Assembly (NCBI RefSeq): GCF_009760915.1
Contig: NZ_VIDQ01000013.1
Span: forward strand, 51,903-115,902
Length of the DNA stretch: 64,000 nucleotides
Direction of reading: 5' to 3'
Source: Azohydromonas aeria
GTDB taxonomy: Bacteria > Pseudomonadota > Gammaproteobacteria > Burkholderiales > Burkholderiaceae_C
The position numbers and the translations under genes were made by a program. Below, piece after piece: positions 49,526-63,597 of the stretch; the stretch's first letter is position 1; every line of letters starts with the position of its first letter. The notes below the pieces were generated by a model. It was not told the origin of the DNA and made no database searches. It saw only the letters and a list, made by a program, of their open reading frames with translations.

Positions 49526-50224
49526 TTATTCGCGGTCGCCGCCGAAGATGCCCAGCAGCATCAGCAGGTTCTGGAAGATGTTGTAGAGGTCCAGGTAGAT
49601 GGCCAGCGTGGCACTGATGTAGTTCGTCTCGCCGCCGTCGATCACGCGCTTGATGTCGTAGAGCAGGAAGGCGGAGAACAGGCCGATGGCAATCACGGAC
49701 AGCGTCATCATCAGCGCGCTGGACTGCACGAAGATGTTCACCACCATGGCCACCAGCAGCAGGATCACGCCCACGAACAGGAACTTGCCCATGTTCGAGA
49801 GGTCGCGCTTGACGACGGTGGCCAGCATGGCCACCGAGGCAAAGACCGCAGCGGTGCCGCCGAAGGCCGTCATCACCAGCTGGGCGCCGTTGCTGAAGCC
49901 CAGCACCATGGCCAGCAGCCGCGACAGCATCAGGCCCATGAAGAAGGTGAAGGCCAGCAGCACGGGCACGCCGGCGGCGGAGTTCTTCGTCTTCTCGATG
50001 GCGAACATCAGGCCGAAGGCGCCGATGAAGAACACGGCCAGGCTCATGCCCGTGCCCATCGCGGCGACGATGCCGGTGCTCACGCCGACCCAGGCGCCCA
50101 GCACCGTGGGTATCAGCGACAGCGCCAGCAACCAGTAGGTATTGCGCAGCACGCGGTTGCGCTGCGCGCTCAGCGAGCCTGCCGTCCCCTGGCCGGGATA
50201 GGCGGTCTGCAGGCGTTGGTCCAT
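49526..50224 (-). CDS. Bax inhibitor-1/YccA family membrane protein
   Basis: 232 residues from ATG 50224, chosen because GGAGG is 8 bases upstream; an ATG 15 bases earlier has none. Seven membrane helices from about residue 28. Family marks: RNTYWLLALSLIPTVLGAW, the conserved ending SAFLLYDIKRVIDGGETNYISATLAIYLDLYNIFQNLL with the aspartates of the BI-1 pore. E. coli YccA is a substrate and modulator of FtsH, and ftsH is also in this window. Confidence 0.92.
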   Translation of the reverse strand: MDQRLQTAYPGQGTAGSLSAQRNRVLRNTYWLLALSLIPTVLGAWVGVSTGIVAAMGTGMSLAVFFIGAFGLMFAIEKTKNSAAGVPVLLAFTFFMGLMLSRLLAMVLGFSNGAQLVMTAFGGTAAVFASVAMLATVVKRDLSNMGKFLFVGVILLLVAMVVNIFVQSSALMMTLSVIAIGLFSAFLLYDIKRVIDGGETNYISATLAIYLDLYNIFQNLLMLLGIFGGDRE

Positions 50225-50433
50225 GAGAGAAGCCTCCAAAGATGATCGGAACGCGGATTCGATCCGCTCGATTCATTCTAGTTCCGCCCTTTGGGGGATT
50301 GCTGCCGATCAATCGGCGCGCCCATTGCTGCACCGGCGGTGAAACTGTTTTGCGCGGCCGTGCCGCCGAAGGCCGGGTTGCCGCGTCTACAGTGGCGGCC
50401 CTTTTTCCTCACCCACCCCAAGAAAGAGAAATC

Positions 50434-50844
50434 ATGAAGAACCGACCGATGCTGACCCAGGACGACGTGCAGGCCATGGGCGAGGCCGCCCGCGCCGAGG
50501 CGCAGGCCAACGGCTGGGCCGTGACGATTGCCATCGTCGACGACGGCGGCCACCTGCTGTGGCTGCAGCGCCTGGACGGCGCGGCGCCGGTGTCGGCGCA
50601 GATCGCCCCGGCCAAGGCCCGCACCGCGGCGCTGGGCCGCCGCGAGAGCAAGGGCTACGAGGACATGATCAACCAGGGCCGCACCTCGTTCCTGAGCGCG
50701 CCGGGCATCGAAGGGCTGCTCGAAGGCGGCGTGCCGGTGATGGTCGAGGGCCATTGCATCGGCGCCGTGGGCGTGAGCGGCGTCAAGTCCAACGAGGACG
50801 CGCAGGTGGCGCGCGCCGGCATCGCGGCGCTGAAAACCAATTGA
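50434..50844 (+). CDS. GlcG/HbpS family protein
   Basis: 136 residues, full family length. Motifs GWAVTIAIVDDGGHLLWLQRLDGA, KARTAALGRRESK and GVPVMVEGHCIGAVGVSG. Homologues bind haem or cobalamin-like ligands or occur with glycolate genes; the function is not established here. AAGAAAGAGAA precedes the ATG. Divergent from the Bax-inhibitor gene. Confidence 0.85.
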   Translation: MKNRPMLTQDDVQAMGEAARAEAQANGWAVTIAIVDDGGHLLWLQRLDGAAPVSAQIAPAKARTAALGRRESKGYEDMINQGRTSFLSAPGIEGLLEGGVPVMVEGHCIGAVGVSGVKSNEDAQVARAGIAALKTN

Positions 50845-50860
50845 TGCGGCTTGATGCGGC
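50841..50860 (+). repeat. Tandem 10-bp duplication at the glcG stop codon
   Basis: TTGATGCGGC occurs twice in direct succession; the first copy contains the TGA stop. Probably a recent slippage event without function. Confidence 0.8.
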
Positions 50861-51020
50861 TTAAGGTGACTTGAGCCGGGTTCCCGGATGATGTCCAGGT
50901 GATTGCCGGGCGCGCGGCCCTGGTCAGGCCAGGGGAGCGCGCACCGGGCCGGTGCGGCGGCCGAGCGTGGCGGGAGTGTGAACTGCGCGGAGCAACTCCT
51001 CACGCGGCGCGGGGGCGGGT

Positions 51021-51049
51021 CCGGGTGAAAACCCGGGGGCGGCTATAAT
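51021..51049 (+). promoter_or_regulatory. carAB promoter with palindrome over the -35 region
   Basis: TATAAT (51044-51049) is a perfect -10 box 130 bp before carA. The -35 position is occupied by a perfect inverted repeat CCGGGT-GAAA-ACCCGG (51021-51036), so an activator or repressor may act there. The rest of the 334-bp gap holds a GC-rich leader with a partly paired GCCGGC hairpin (about 51096-51121) and no U-run, hence no clear attenuator. Confidence 0.6.
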
Positions 51050-51178
51050 TCCGAGGTTTACCCGCCAACACCCCGCCCGGCGAAATTCGCCACCTGCTGC
51101 CGCCGGCTCCCCGCCGGCAGCGCATCCACACGAGCGCCACAGCAGCGCCGGGCGTGCACTCACACACCGGAGTCTTCC

Positions 51179-52345
51179 TTGCTGCCTGTACAGCCTCCCG
51201 CACTTCTCGCACTTGCAGACGGCACGGTCTTTCAGGGGACCTCGATCGGCGCCGCCGGTCACACGGTCGGCGAAGTGGTGTTCAACACCGCGCTCACCGG
51301 CTACCAGGAAATCCTCACCGACCCGAGCTACTGCCGCCAGATCGTCACGCTGACGTATCCGCACATCGGCAACTACGGCGTCAACGGCGAGGATGTCGAG
51401 GCCTCGAAGGTCCATGCCGCCGGCCTGGTGATCAAGGACCTGCCCGTGCGCGTGTCCAACTTCCGTGCCGGACAGTCGCTTACCGAGTACCTGCAGTCGC
51501 AAGGCACGGTGGCGATCGCCGACATCGACACCCGGCGCCTGACGCGCGTGCTGCGCACCAGCGGCGCGCAAAACGGCTGCATCGTGGCCTATCCCGTGGG
51601 CACCGTCATCAGCGAGGAGCTGCGGGCCGAGGCCGTGGCCCGTGCGCGCTCGGCGCCGGACATGAACGGCCAGGACCTGGCCAAGGTCGTGTCCACGCGC
51701 GAGCCCTACGAGTGGACGCAGACCGAGTGGCAGCTCGGCAGCGGCTACGGCACGCAGGAGGCACCGCGCTTCCACGTCGTGGCCTACGACTACGGCGTCA
51801 AGCTCAACATCCTGCGCATGCTCGCCAGCCGCGGCTGCCGCGTGACGGTGCTGCCGGCGCAGACGCCGGCGCGCGAGGCGCTGGCGCTCAATCCCGACGG
51901 CCTGTTCCTGTCCAACGGCCCCGGCGACCCGGGCGCTTGCGACTACGCCATCGAGGCCGCGCGCGAGCTCATCAACAGCGGGCTGCCGACCTTCGGCATC
52001 TGCCTGGGCCACCAGATCATGGCGCTGGCCGCCGGCGCGCCGACCTTCAAGATGAAGTTCGGCCACCACGGCGCCAACCACCCGGTGAAGGACCTGGACA
52101 CCGGCCGCGTCGGCATCACCAGCCAGAACCATGGCTTTGCCGTGAAGGCCGATGCGCTGCCGGCCAACGTGCGCGCCACGCACGTGAGCCTGTTCGACGG
52201 CACGCTGCAGGGCCTGGCCTGGACCGACAAACCCGCCTTCTGCTTCCAGGGGCACCCCGAGGCCTCCCCCGGCCCGCACGACATCGCGTACCTGTTCGAC
52301 CGCTTCATCGACCTGATGGCGGCACGGCAGACGGAGAAGAACTGA
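51179..52345 (+). CDS. carA: Carbamoyl-phosphate synthase small (glutaminase) subunit
   Basis: 388 residues from TTG 51179 (CGGAG upstream at 51168-51172); no ATG fits the conserved N-terminus [18 protein letters not shown]-terminal CPSase domain ([19 protein letters not shown]), then a class I glutamine amidotransferase domain with LSNGPGDPG, nucleophile C275 in CLGHQIMA, and H359/E361 in [11 protein letters not shown]. It releases ammonia from glutamine for CarB. Two bases separate it from carB. Confidence 0.95.
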   Translation: MLPVQPPALLALADGTVFQGTSIGAAGHTVGEVVFNTALTGYQEILTDPSYCRQIVTLTYPHIGNYGVNGEDVEASKVHAAGLVIKDLPVRVSNFRAGQSLTEYLQSQGTVAIADIDTRRLTRVLRTSGAQNGCIVAYPVGTVISEELRAEAVARARSAPDMNGQDLAKVVSTREPYEWTQTEWQLGSGYGTQEAPRFHVVAYDYGVKLNILRMLASRGCRVTVLPAQTPAREALALNPDGLFLSNGPGDPGACDYAIEAARELINSGLPTFGICLGHQIMALAAGAPTFKMKFGHHGANHPVKDLDTGRVGITSQNHGFAVKADALPANVRATHVSLFDGTLQGLAWTDKPAFCFQGHPEASPGPHDIAYLFDRFIDLMAARQTEKN

Positions 52346-52346
52346 G

Positions 52347-55601
<3,255 letters not shown>

Positions 55602-55616
55602 ACTGCGGCCGCGTAC

Positions 55617-55653
55617 GCCGCCGCCCGGGCCTCACTGCCGGGGCGGCGGCTTT
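55617..55653 (+). terminator. First terminator after carB
   Basis: Perfect 10-bp stem GCCGCCGCCC and GGGCGGCGGC (55617-55626 with 55641-55650) followed by TTTCTC. Confidence 0.75.
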
Positions 55654-55664
55654 CTCACAACTAC

Positions 55665-55690
55665 AAACGCGCCCCGGGCGCGTTTTGCTT
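55665..55690 (+). terminator. Second terminator after carB
   Basis: AAACGCGCC and GGCGCGTTT stem (55665-55685) followed by TGCTTTTG. With the preceding hairpin it forms a tandem terminator before greA, whose ATG is 24 bases on. Confidence 0.7.
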
Positions 55691-55713
55691 TTGATCCACC
55701 GATCGCGACAAAT

Positions 55714-56190
55714 ATGGCCACCATTCCCATCACCAAGCGCGGCGCCGAGAAGCTCAAGGAGGAGCTGCAGCGCCTGAAGTACGTCGAGCGGCCTGCGGTG
55801 GTCCTGGCGATCCAGGAGGCGCGCGCGCAAGGCGACCTGTCGGAGAACGCCGAGTACGACGCCGCCAAGGACAAGCAAGGCTTCATCGAAGGCCGCATCC
55901 TGGAGATCGAGGGCAAGCTGTCGGCGGCGCAGGTGATCGACCCGTCCGGGCTCGACGCCGGTGGGCGCGTGGTCTTCGGCGCCACGGTGGACCTGGAGGA
56001 CGAGGCCACCGGCATGAGCGTGACCTACCAGATCGTGGGCGACGACGAGGCTGACCTGAAGCAGGGGCTGATCTCGATCAGCTCGCCCATCGCGCGCGCG
56101 CTCATCGGCAAGGAAGCCGGCGACGTGGCCGAGGTGCAGGCGCCCGGCGGCATCAAGACCTACGAGATCATGGAAGTGCACTACCGGTGA
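55714..56190 (+). CDS. greA: Transcription elongation factor GreA
   Basis: 158 residues from ATG 55714. N-terminal coiled-coil with [22 protein letters not shown] and the acidic tip [20 protein letters not shown] that enters the RNA polymerase channel; C-terminal FKBP-like domain ([20 protein letters not shown]). Stimulates RNA cleavage in stalled complexes. Longer upstream frame rejected: it crosses the terminators. Confidence 0.96.
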   Translation: MATIPITKRGAEKLKEELQRLKYVERPAVVLAIQEARAQGDLSENAEYDAAKDKQGFIEGRILEIEGKLSAAQVIDPSGLDAGGRVVFGATVDLEDEATGMSVTYQIVGDDEADLKQGLISISSPIARALIGKEAGDVAEVQAPGGIKTYEIMEVHYR

Positions 56191-56654
56191 GCCGTGCCGC
56201 GACGTCGGGCGACGGCTGGCTGCGCGCGCGGCGGCTGCTGCCGCCGTTGTGGGCCGGACTGCTGCTGTGCATCGCCCTGGTCGCCACGCCGGCGCCTTTC
56301 GCGACGCTGGAGCGTGCGCAGGCCGGGCTGGTGGTGGCCTTCATTTTCCAGCGCGAGGCATTCCTGAGCCTGGCGGCGGCGCTGGCCTTCGTGCTGATCG
56401 AGCGGCGCCGTGCGCGCGCCGGCCTGGGTGGCCAGTTCAGCGCCGACATGGCGCTGGCGCTGGGTGCGCTGTTCTTCACGGTGGCCGGGTATTTCGGCCT
56501 GCAGCCCATGATGGCCGCAGCGCGCGCCGGGCAGGGCGCGCTGAGCTTCGGCCAACTGCACGCCGTCAGCCTGGTGCTGTTCGGGCTGAAGATCCTGTGC
56601 GTGCTGGCGCTGGCCTGGCGGGTGGCAGCGCCTGTGAAAGCGCCGCCATCGTGA
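56187..56654 (+). CDS. DUF4149 membrane protein
   Basis: 155 residues from GTG 56187, overlapping the greA stop by GTGA. Four membrane helices (about 18-40, 50-70, 88-107, 125-145). The pattern [29 protein letters not shown] and later [19 protein letters not shown] is typical of DUF4149 proteins found after greA in Burkholderiales. Function unknown. Confidence 0.85.
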   Translation: MSRAATSGDGWLRARRLLPPLWAGLLLCIALVATPAPFATLERAQAGLVVAFIFQREAFLSLAAALAFVLIERRRARAGLGGQFSADMALALGALFFTVAGYFGLQPMMAAARAGQGALSFGQLHAVSLVLFGLKILCVLALAWRVAAPVKAPPS

Positions 56655-56684
56655 CGAAACGCCCGAAGAGGGCGCTGGAGCCGC

Positions 56685-57158
56685 TTATTCCGCGGCGCGC
56701 TTCTTGACGCTGGTGGTGCGGCGCTTGGCGCGCTTGATGCTGCCGCCAGGGGTGACGCGCTCGTTGCCCAGCACGCGTACCTTCTTGACCTGGGGGCGGT
56801 GGTTGCCGCTCTTGCTGAACTTCACGATCTTGACCACCTTGGGGCCGGGCTGGCGGTCCTCTCGCTCCGCGGCCTCCTTGGGTGGGATGGGGCGCCAGAG
56901 CACGAGCAGCTTGCCGATGTGCTGAATGGGCGCGGCGCCGAGCTGGTCGGCCAGCTCGCCAAGCAGGGCCTCGCGCGCGACGCGGTCGTCGGAGAAGACG
57001 CGCACCTTGATCAGGCCGTGGGCCTTGAGCGCGGCATCGAGCTCCTTGAGCACGCCGGTGGTCAGGCCCTCGGAGCCGATCTGGACGACCGGGTGGAGGT
57101 GGTGGGCGGCGGCGCGGTGTTCCTTGCGCTGGGCCGGGGTCAGTTGAATCGCAGACAT
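56685..57158 (-). CDS. yhbY: YhbY-like CRM-domain RNA-binding protein
   Basis: 157 residues; E. coli YhbY has about 97. CRM domain with [53 protein letters not shown] and [13 protein letters not shown]. The extra C-terminal 60 residues are basic ([17 protein letters not shown]) and likely bind RNA. The family binds pre-50S subunits in ribosome assembly. Divergent from rlmE by 20 bases. Confidence 0.9.
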   Translation of the reverse strand: MSAIQLTPAQRKEHRAAAHHLHPVVQIGSEGLTTGVLKELDAALKAHGLIKVRVFSDDRVAREALLGELADQLGAAPIQHIGKLLVLWRPIPPKEAAEREDRQPGPKVVKIVKFSKSGNHRPQVKKVRVLGNERVTPGGSIKRAKRRTTSVKKRAAE

Positions 57159-57178
57159 CCTTACATTATCGACGCAGC

Positions 57179-57853
57179 ATGAAGATCAACACCAAGAGCA
57201 AGAAGGTCAACAAGGCCTGGCTTGCGGACCATATCAACGATCCCTACGTAAAGATGGCGCAGCGCGAGGGCTACCGAGCCCGTGCCGCCTACAAGCTCAA
57301 GGAGATCGACGAGGCGCTGCAACTGGTGCGCCCGGGGCAGGTCGTGGTGGACCTGGGTGCCGCACCCGGCGCCTGGAGCCAGTACCTGCGCCGGCGCTTC
57401 GCGCCCAAGACGGCCGGGGCCGGAGGCGCGGCGGTAGGTGAGCTGCAGGGCACCATCATCGCGCTGGACATCCTGCCCTTCGAGCCGATCGAGGGCGTGT
57501 ACTTCATTCAGGGCGATTTCCGCGAGGACGCGGTGCTGGCCCAGCTGGCCGAGACGCTCGCCGGGCGGCAGGCCGACCTGGTGGTGTCGGACATGGCGCC
57601 CAACCTCTCCGGCATCGAAAGCGCCGACGCGGCGCGCATCGCGCACCTGGTGGAACTGGCGGTGGAGTTTTGCGGCGCCCACCTCAAGCCTTCCGGCGCG
57701 CTGGTGTGCAAGGTGTTCCACGGCAGCGGCTACAGTCAGCTCGTGGAGCTGTTCAAGAAGCACTTCCGCGTGGTCAAGCCGATCAAGCCCAAGGCCTCGC
57801 GGGACCGTTCTTCCGAAACTTTCCTGGTGGGTCTTGGTCTGAAGAATGTGTGA
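57179..57853 (+). CDS. rlmE: 23S rRNA (uridine-2552-2'-O)-methyltransferase RlmE/FtsJ
   Basis: 224 residues. Catalytic K-D-K-E set is visible: Lys in [13 protein letters not shown], Asp in [11 protein letters not shown], Lys in ALVCKVFHG and Glu in [13 protein letters not shown] motif [17 protein letters not shown] small Gly/Ala insert ([14 protein letters not shown]) follows the motif. Precedes ftsH as in most proteobacteria, but 164 bases apart with a separate promoter. Confidence 0.95.
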   Translation: MKINTKSKKVNKAWLADHINDPYVKMAQREGYRARAAYKLKEIDEALQLVRPGQVVVDLGAAPGAWSQYLRRRFAPKTAGAGGAAVGELQGTIIALDILPFEPIEGVYFIQGDFREDAVLAQLAETLAGRQADLVVSDMAPNLSGIESADAARIAHLVELAVEFCGAHLKPSGALVCKVFHGSGYSQLVELFKKHFRVVKPIKPKASRDRSSETFLVGLGLKNV

Positions 57854-57933
57854 CGTTTCTCCTGGGGCGAGGACTTTTTGCGGGGGTTGAAAACACCCGT
57901 GTCCACCCAGGACAAAGCAAAACTTGCCAAGCC

Positions 57934-57961
57934 CTTGACTGAACTAAAATTGCCCTCAATT
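57934..57961 (+). promoter_or_regulatory. Probable heat-shock-type promoter of ftsH
   Basis: CTTGACT (57934-57940) and CCCTCAATT (57953-57961) with a 12-bp spacer resemble the sigma-32 pattern CTTGAAA / CCCCATNT. It lies 56 bp before the start in an AT-richer stretch. Confidence 0.45.
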
Positions 57962-58017
57962 CCCCACGGTCACGCCTCTCGCGCGCGTGGCAGTGCCTGG
58001 TTTGAAAAGGAGCCGCG

Positions 58018-59925
58018 GTGAACAATCAATGGTTCTCTAAAGTCGCTGTCTGGATGGTGATCGCCCTCGTGCTGTTCACCGTCTTCAAACAGTTCGACCG
58101 CGGAGTGACGGCGGGTAACCAGATCGGTTATTCGGACTTTCTGGAAGAGGTGCGCGCCAAGCGCATCAAGTCCGTGACGCTGCAGGAGGGCAACGGCGGC
58201 ACTGACATCATCGCCACCACCAACGACGACAAGCGGCTGCGCAGCACGGCGACCTACCTGGATCGCGGCCTGGTGGGCGACCTGATCAACAACGGCGTCA
58301 AGTTCGACGTCAAGCCGCGCGAGGAGCCCTCGGTGCTGATGAGCATTCTCGTCAGCTGGGGCCCGATGCTGCTGCTCATCGGCGTGTGGATCTACTTCAT
58401 GCGCCAGATGCAGGGCGGCGGCAAGGGCGGCGCTTTCAGCTTCGGCAAGTCCAAGGCGCGCATGCTCGACGAGGCCAACAACTCCACGACCTTCGCCGAC
58501 GTCGCCGGCTGCGACGAGGCCAAGGAAGAGGTGAAGGAGTTGGTGGACTTCCTGAAGGACCCGCAGCGCTTCCAGAAGCTCGGCGGCCGCATCCCGCGCG
58601 GCGTGCTGCTGGTCGGCCCTCCGGGCACCGGCAAGACGCTGCTGGCCAAGGCCATCGCCGGCGAGGCCAAGGTGCCGTTCTTCAGCATCTCGGGCTCCGA
58701 CTTCGTCGAGATGTTCGTCGGCGTGGGCGCGGCCCGTGTGCGCGACATGTTCGAGCAGGCCAAGAAGAGCGCGCCCTGCATCATCTTCGTGGACGAAATC
58801 GACGCCGTCGGCCGCCACCGCGGTGCCGGCCTGGGCGGCGGCAACGACGAGCGCGAGCAGACGCTCAACCAGATGCTGGTCGAGATGGACGGCTTCGAGA
58901 CGAACCTCGGCGTGATCGTGATGGCGGCCACCAACCGGCCCGACATCCTCGACCCCGCGCTGCTGCGTCCGGGCCGCTTTGACCGCCAGGTCTACGTGAC
59001 GCTGCCCGACGTGCGCGGCCGCGAACAGATCCTCAACGTCCACATGCGCAAGGTGCCCGTGGGCCAGGACATCCGCGCCGACATCCTGGCGCGCGGCACC
59101 CCGGGCTTCTCGGGCGCCGACCTGGCCAACCTGGTCAACGAAGCCGCGCTCTTCGCCGCCCGCCGCAACGGGCGCGTGGTGGAGATGGTCGACTTCGAGA
59201 AGGCCAAGGACAAGATCATGATGGGGCCGGAGCGCAAATCCATGGTCATGCCCGAGGAGGAGCGCAAGAACACGGCGTACCACGAGGCCGGCCATGCGCT
59301 GGTGGCGCGCCTGATGCCCAAGACCGATCCGGTGCACAAGGTCACGGTGATCCCGCGTGGCCGTGCCCTGGGCGTGACGATGCAGTTGCCCGAAGGCGAC
59401 CGCTACAGCATGGACAAGGAGCGCATGCTCTCGACCATCTCGGTGCTGTTCGGCGGGCGGATCGCGGAAGAGGTGTTCATGAACCAGATGACCACCGGCG
59501 CTTCCAACGACTTCGAACGCGCCACGCAGATCGCCCGCGACATGGTCACCCGCTACGGCATGACCGACGAGCTGGGCCCGATGGTCTACGCAGAGAATGA
59601 GGGCGAAGTCTTCCTGGGCCGCTCGGTCACCAAGCATGTCAACGTTTCCGAGGAAACGATGCAGAAGGTGGACCAGCAGATCCGCAAGATCATCGATGAG
59701 CAGTACGCCATCGCGCGCCGGCTCATCGAGGAGAACAAGGACAAGATGCACGCCATGGCCCGGGCGCTGATCGAATGGGAGACCATCGACAGCGACCAGA
59801 TCGACGACATCATGGCCGGCAAACCACCGCGTCCGCCCAAGGACTGGACGTCCACGCCGCCGCGCTCGGGTGGCAGCATGTCGCCCCCGGTCAATCCGGA
59901 CGGCACGCCGGCCACGGCATCCTGA
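58018..59925 (+). CDS. ftsH: ATP-dependent zinc metalloprotease FtsH
   Basis: 635 residues from GTG 58018 with AAGGAG seven bases upstream. Membrane helices about 8-24 and 104-123, AAA+ domain with GPPGTGKT (200-207), [11 protein letters not shown] (Walker B) and the second region of homology [20 protein letters not shown]; peptidase motif HEAGH (422-426) and third zinc ligand D498. Degrades unneeded membrane proteins, sigma-32 and LpxC-type targets. Proline/Ser-rich tail. Confidence 0.97.
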   Translation: MNNQWFSKVAVWMVIALVLFTVFKQFDRGVTAGNQIGYSDFLEEVRAKRIKSVTLQEGNGGTDIIATTNDDKRLRSTATYLDRGLVGDLINNGVKFDVKPREEPSVLMSILVSWGPMLLLIGVWIYFMRQMQGGGKGGAFSFGKSKARMLDEANNSTTFADVAGCDEAKEEVKELVDFLKDPQRFQKLGGRIPRGVLLVGPPGTGKTLLAKAIAGEAKVPFFSISGSDFVEMFVGVGAARVRDMFEQAKKSAPCIIFVDEIDAVGRHRGAGLGGGNDEREQTLNQMLVEMDGFETNLGVIVMAATNRPDILDPALLRPGRFDRQVYVTLPDVRGREQILNVHMRKVPVGQDIRADILARGTPGFSGADLANLVNEAALFAARRNGRVVEMVDFEKAKDKIMMGPERKSMVMPEEERKNTAYHEAGHALVARLMPKTDPVHKVTVIPRGRALGVTMQLPEGDRYSMDKERMLSTISVLFGGRIAEEVFMNQMTTGASNDFERATQIARDMVTRYGMTDELGPMVYAENEGEVFLGRSVTKHVNVSEETMQKVDQQIRKIIDEQYAIARRLIEENKDKMHAMARALIEWETIDSDQIDDIMAGKPPRPPKDWTSTPPRSGGSMSPPVNPDGTPATAS

Positions 59926-59952
59926 TCCGGTGCCACGCTGAAACCGCATGCG

Positions 59953-59976
59953 ACGGGGCCTTCGGGCCCCGTTTTT
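59953..59976 (+). terminator. Terminator after ftsH
   Basis: ACGGGGCC-TTCG-GGCCCCGT with a stable UUCG loop, then TTTTCTTG. Confidence 0.92.
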
Positions 59977-60017
59977 CTTGATCCCTGCACGCCTCAATAC
60001 CTTCCCGTCAGCCGCCC

Positions 60018-60860
60018 ATGCTCTGGACCACGACCCGCTTCCGCCTCGACCTCTCGCGCCCGCTGGTGATGGGCATCGTCAATGCCACGCCCGATTCGTT
60101 CTCTGATGGCGGCCGGCACGCGGACGCGGCCTCGGCCCGGGCGCATTGCGAGCGGCTCGTGGCCGAGGGCGCCGACATCCTGGACATCGGCGGCGAGTCC
60201 ACGCGCCCGGGGTCGGCCACGCCGGCCGAGGCCGACGAACTGGCCCGCGTTGAGCCCGTGCTGCGCCATGCCGTCACGCTGGGCGTGCCGGTGTCCGTGG
60301 ACACCAGTAGCCCGCTGGTGATTCGCCGCGCGCTGGCGCTGGGCGTGGACATCGTCAACGACGTGCGCGCACTTCAGCGGCCAGGCGCGCTGGAAGCCTT
60401 CCTGGCCGACGGCGTGCCCGCAGGCGTGTGCCTGATGCACATGCAGGGCGAGCCGGCGACGATGCAGCTGGCCCCCAGCTACGCCGACGTGGCTGCCGAC
60501 GTGGCAGCCTTCCTGGCGCAGCGGCTCGACGTGCTCCGTGCTCACGGCGTGGCGGATGACCGCGTGGCACTGGACCCCGGCTATGGCTTCGGCAAGACCG
60601 TGACGCACAACCTGGAACTGCTGCGCCGGCAGCCCGAGTTGCTGGCCCTGGGTCGGCCGCTGCTGGTGGGCCTGTCACGCAAGTCCTGCCTGGGCACCGT
60701 CACCGGGCGGCCGGTGGACCAGCGCCTGGTGCCCAGCGTCGCAGCCGCGCTGGCCGCGGTGCAGTTGGGTGCGCGGGTGGTACGAGTTCACGATGTCGCC
60801 GCGACTGTGGATGCGCTCAAGGTCTGGCAGGCGGCCGGGCTGGTAGGGAATGGTTCCTGA
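60018..60860 (+). CDS. folP: Dihydropteroate synthase
   Basis: 280 residues. Signatures VMGIVNATPDSFSDGG, DILDIGGESTRPGS, VPVSVDTSSPLVIRRAL and GLSRKSCLG are complete. Joins p-aminobenzoate to dihydropterin pyrophosphate in folate synthesis and is the target of sulfonamides. Between ftsH and glmM as in most gamma- and betaproteobacteria. Confidence 0.95.
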   Translation: MLWTTTRFRLDLSRPLVMGIVNATPDSFSDGGRHADAASARAHCERLVAEGADILDIGGESTRPGSATPAEADELARVEPVLRHAVTLGVPVSVDTSSPLVIRRALALGVDIVNDVRALQRPGALEAFLADGVPAGVCLMHMQGEPATMQLAPSYADVAADVAAFLAQRLDVLRAHGVADDRVALDPGYGFGKTVTHNLELLRRQPELLALGRPLLVGLSRKSCLGTVTGRPVDQRLVPSVAAALAAVQLGARVVRVHDVAATVDALKVWQAAGLVGNGS

Positions 60861-60939
60861 TGTTGATCGCTGAAGGACAATGGTGGGTTGCCCCACAAAG
60901 GGCGTGACTGGCCTGCAAGCACAACGAGGAACAAGAGGA

Positions 60940-62271
<1,332 letters not shown>

Positions 62272-62295
62272 ACCCACGGCTGTTTCTTGGCTGGG

Positions 62296-62319
62296 AGAGG
62301 CGGCGTGGCCGCCTCTTTT
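62296..62319 (+). terminator. Terminator after glmM
   Basis: AGAGGCGGC-GTG-GCCGCCTCT stem followed by TTTC. The remaining bases up to the Pho box hold no further recognised element. Confidence 0.85.
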
Positions 62320-62469
62320 CGTTGGTGCGGGAGCACGGCTCCACAAGGCGAGGGGTGTCTTCATGACGCGGGCGTGACGCTGTCGTCCGCGTGCGTGCGT
62401 GCGGACCTGGAGCCTGGACAGGCATGGCGCCGTTGCAAAGCGGCACCGCTGCCGTGGCCAATTCGGTCA

Positions 62470-62503
62470 CTGTCACAGGGGTGTCACAGACGCTGCTTAC
62501 AGT
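62470..62503 (+). promoter_or_regulatory. Pho box and promoter of the pst operon
   Basis: CTGTCAC (62470-62476), four bases, GTGTCAC (62481-62487): two 7-bp direct repeats with the 11-bp spacing of a PhoB box. TACAGT (62498-62503) lies 10 bp further and fits the -10 position of Pho promoters. The spacer AGGG is GC-richer than usual. Confidence 0.75.
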
Positions 62504-62537
62504 CGCGCGCATTGCTCAACTGCATCGAGGATTTGCG

Positions 62538-63572
62538 ATGACGCGCTTCCACCTGCCGCTGCTGCTCGGCAGCTTGCTCGCCACCGCCGCCGGCTCGGCC
62601 GCTGCCCAGGATGTCACCGGCGCCGGTGCCACCTTTCCCGCCCCGGTCTACGCCAAGTGGGCCGACGCCTACAACAAGGCCAATGGCGTGCGCGTGAATT
62701 ACCAGTCGGTGGGTTCCGGCGCCGGCATCAAGCAAATCAAGGCTCGCACGGTGGACTTTGGCGCCACCGACATGCCGCTCAAGGATGAGGAACTGGCCAA
62801 GGAAGGGCTGCTGCAGTTCCCCACCGTCATCGGCGGCGTGGTTCCGGTGGTCAACGTCAAGGGCCTGCAGCCCGGTCAGCTCAAGCTCACCGGCCAGGTG
62901 CTGGGCGACATCTATCTGGGCAAGATCAAGAAGTGGAACGACCCGGCGCTGGCGGCGCTCAACCCTGGCGTGCCGCTGCCCGACCTGGCCATCGCCGTGG
63001 TGCAGCGCTCCGATGGCTCGGGCACGAGCTTCCTGTTCACCAATTACCTCTCCAAGACCAATGCGGAGTGGAAGTCGAGCGTGGGCGAGAGCACGTCCGT
63101 GAAATGGCCCACCGGCTTCGGCGGCAAGGGCAACGAGGGTGTGGCTGCCTATGTGCAGAAGCTCCCCGGCGCCATCGGCTACGTCGAGTACGCCTACGTC
63201 AAGCAGAACAAGATGACGTACGCGCTGCTGAAGAACCAGGCTGGTAACTTCGTGTCGCCTGACGATGCCAACTTCAAGGCCGCTGCAGCCGGCGCTGACT
63301 GGAACAAGAGCTTCTACCAGGTGCTGACCGACCAGCCGGGCAAGGACGCCTGGCCGCTGAGCGGCGCAACCTACATCCTCATGCCGAAGGCGCCGGAGAA
63401 GGCAGCCAACGCCGCCGCGGCGCTGAAGTTCTTTGACTGGGCTTATGCCAACGGCGATGCCATGGCGGCGGACCTGGAGTACGTGGCGCTGCCCGACACG
63501 CTCAAGACGCTGGTGCGCAAGCAATGGGCCACCGTCAAGGGCGCCGACGGCAAGGCGCTGGCGCTCAAGTGA
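62538..63572 (+). CDS. pstS: Phosphate ABC transporter substrate-binding protein PstS
   Basis: 344 residues from ATG 62538. Signal peptide (about 1-23, ending GSAAA). Phosphate-site motifs [41 protein letters not shown] and [16 protein letters not shown]. Binds phosphate in the periplasm for PstCAB. Under the Pho box, first gene of the pst operon. Confidence 0.96.
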   Translation: MTRFHLPLLLGSLLATAAGSAAAQDVTGAGATFPAPVYAKWADAYNKANGVRVNYQSVGSGAGIKQIKARTVDFGATDMPLKDEELAKEGLLQFPTVIGGVVPVVNVKGLQPGQLKLTGQVLGDIYLGKIKKWNDPALAALNPGVPLPDLAIAVVQRSDGSGTSFLFTNYLSKTNAEWKSSVGESTSVKWPTGFGGKGNEGVAAYVQKLPGAIGYVEYAYVKQNKMTYALLKNQAGNFVSPDDANFKAAAAGADWNKSFYQVLTDQPGKDAWPLSGATYILMPKAPEKAANAAAALKFFDWAYANGDAMAADLEYVALPDTLKTLVRKQWATVKGADGKALALK

Positions 63573-63597
63573 CCCTTCGAATGACCGTTTGACGACC

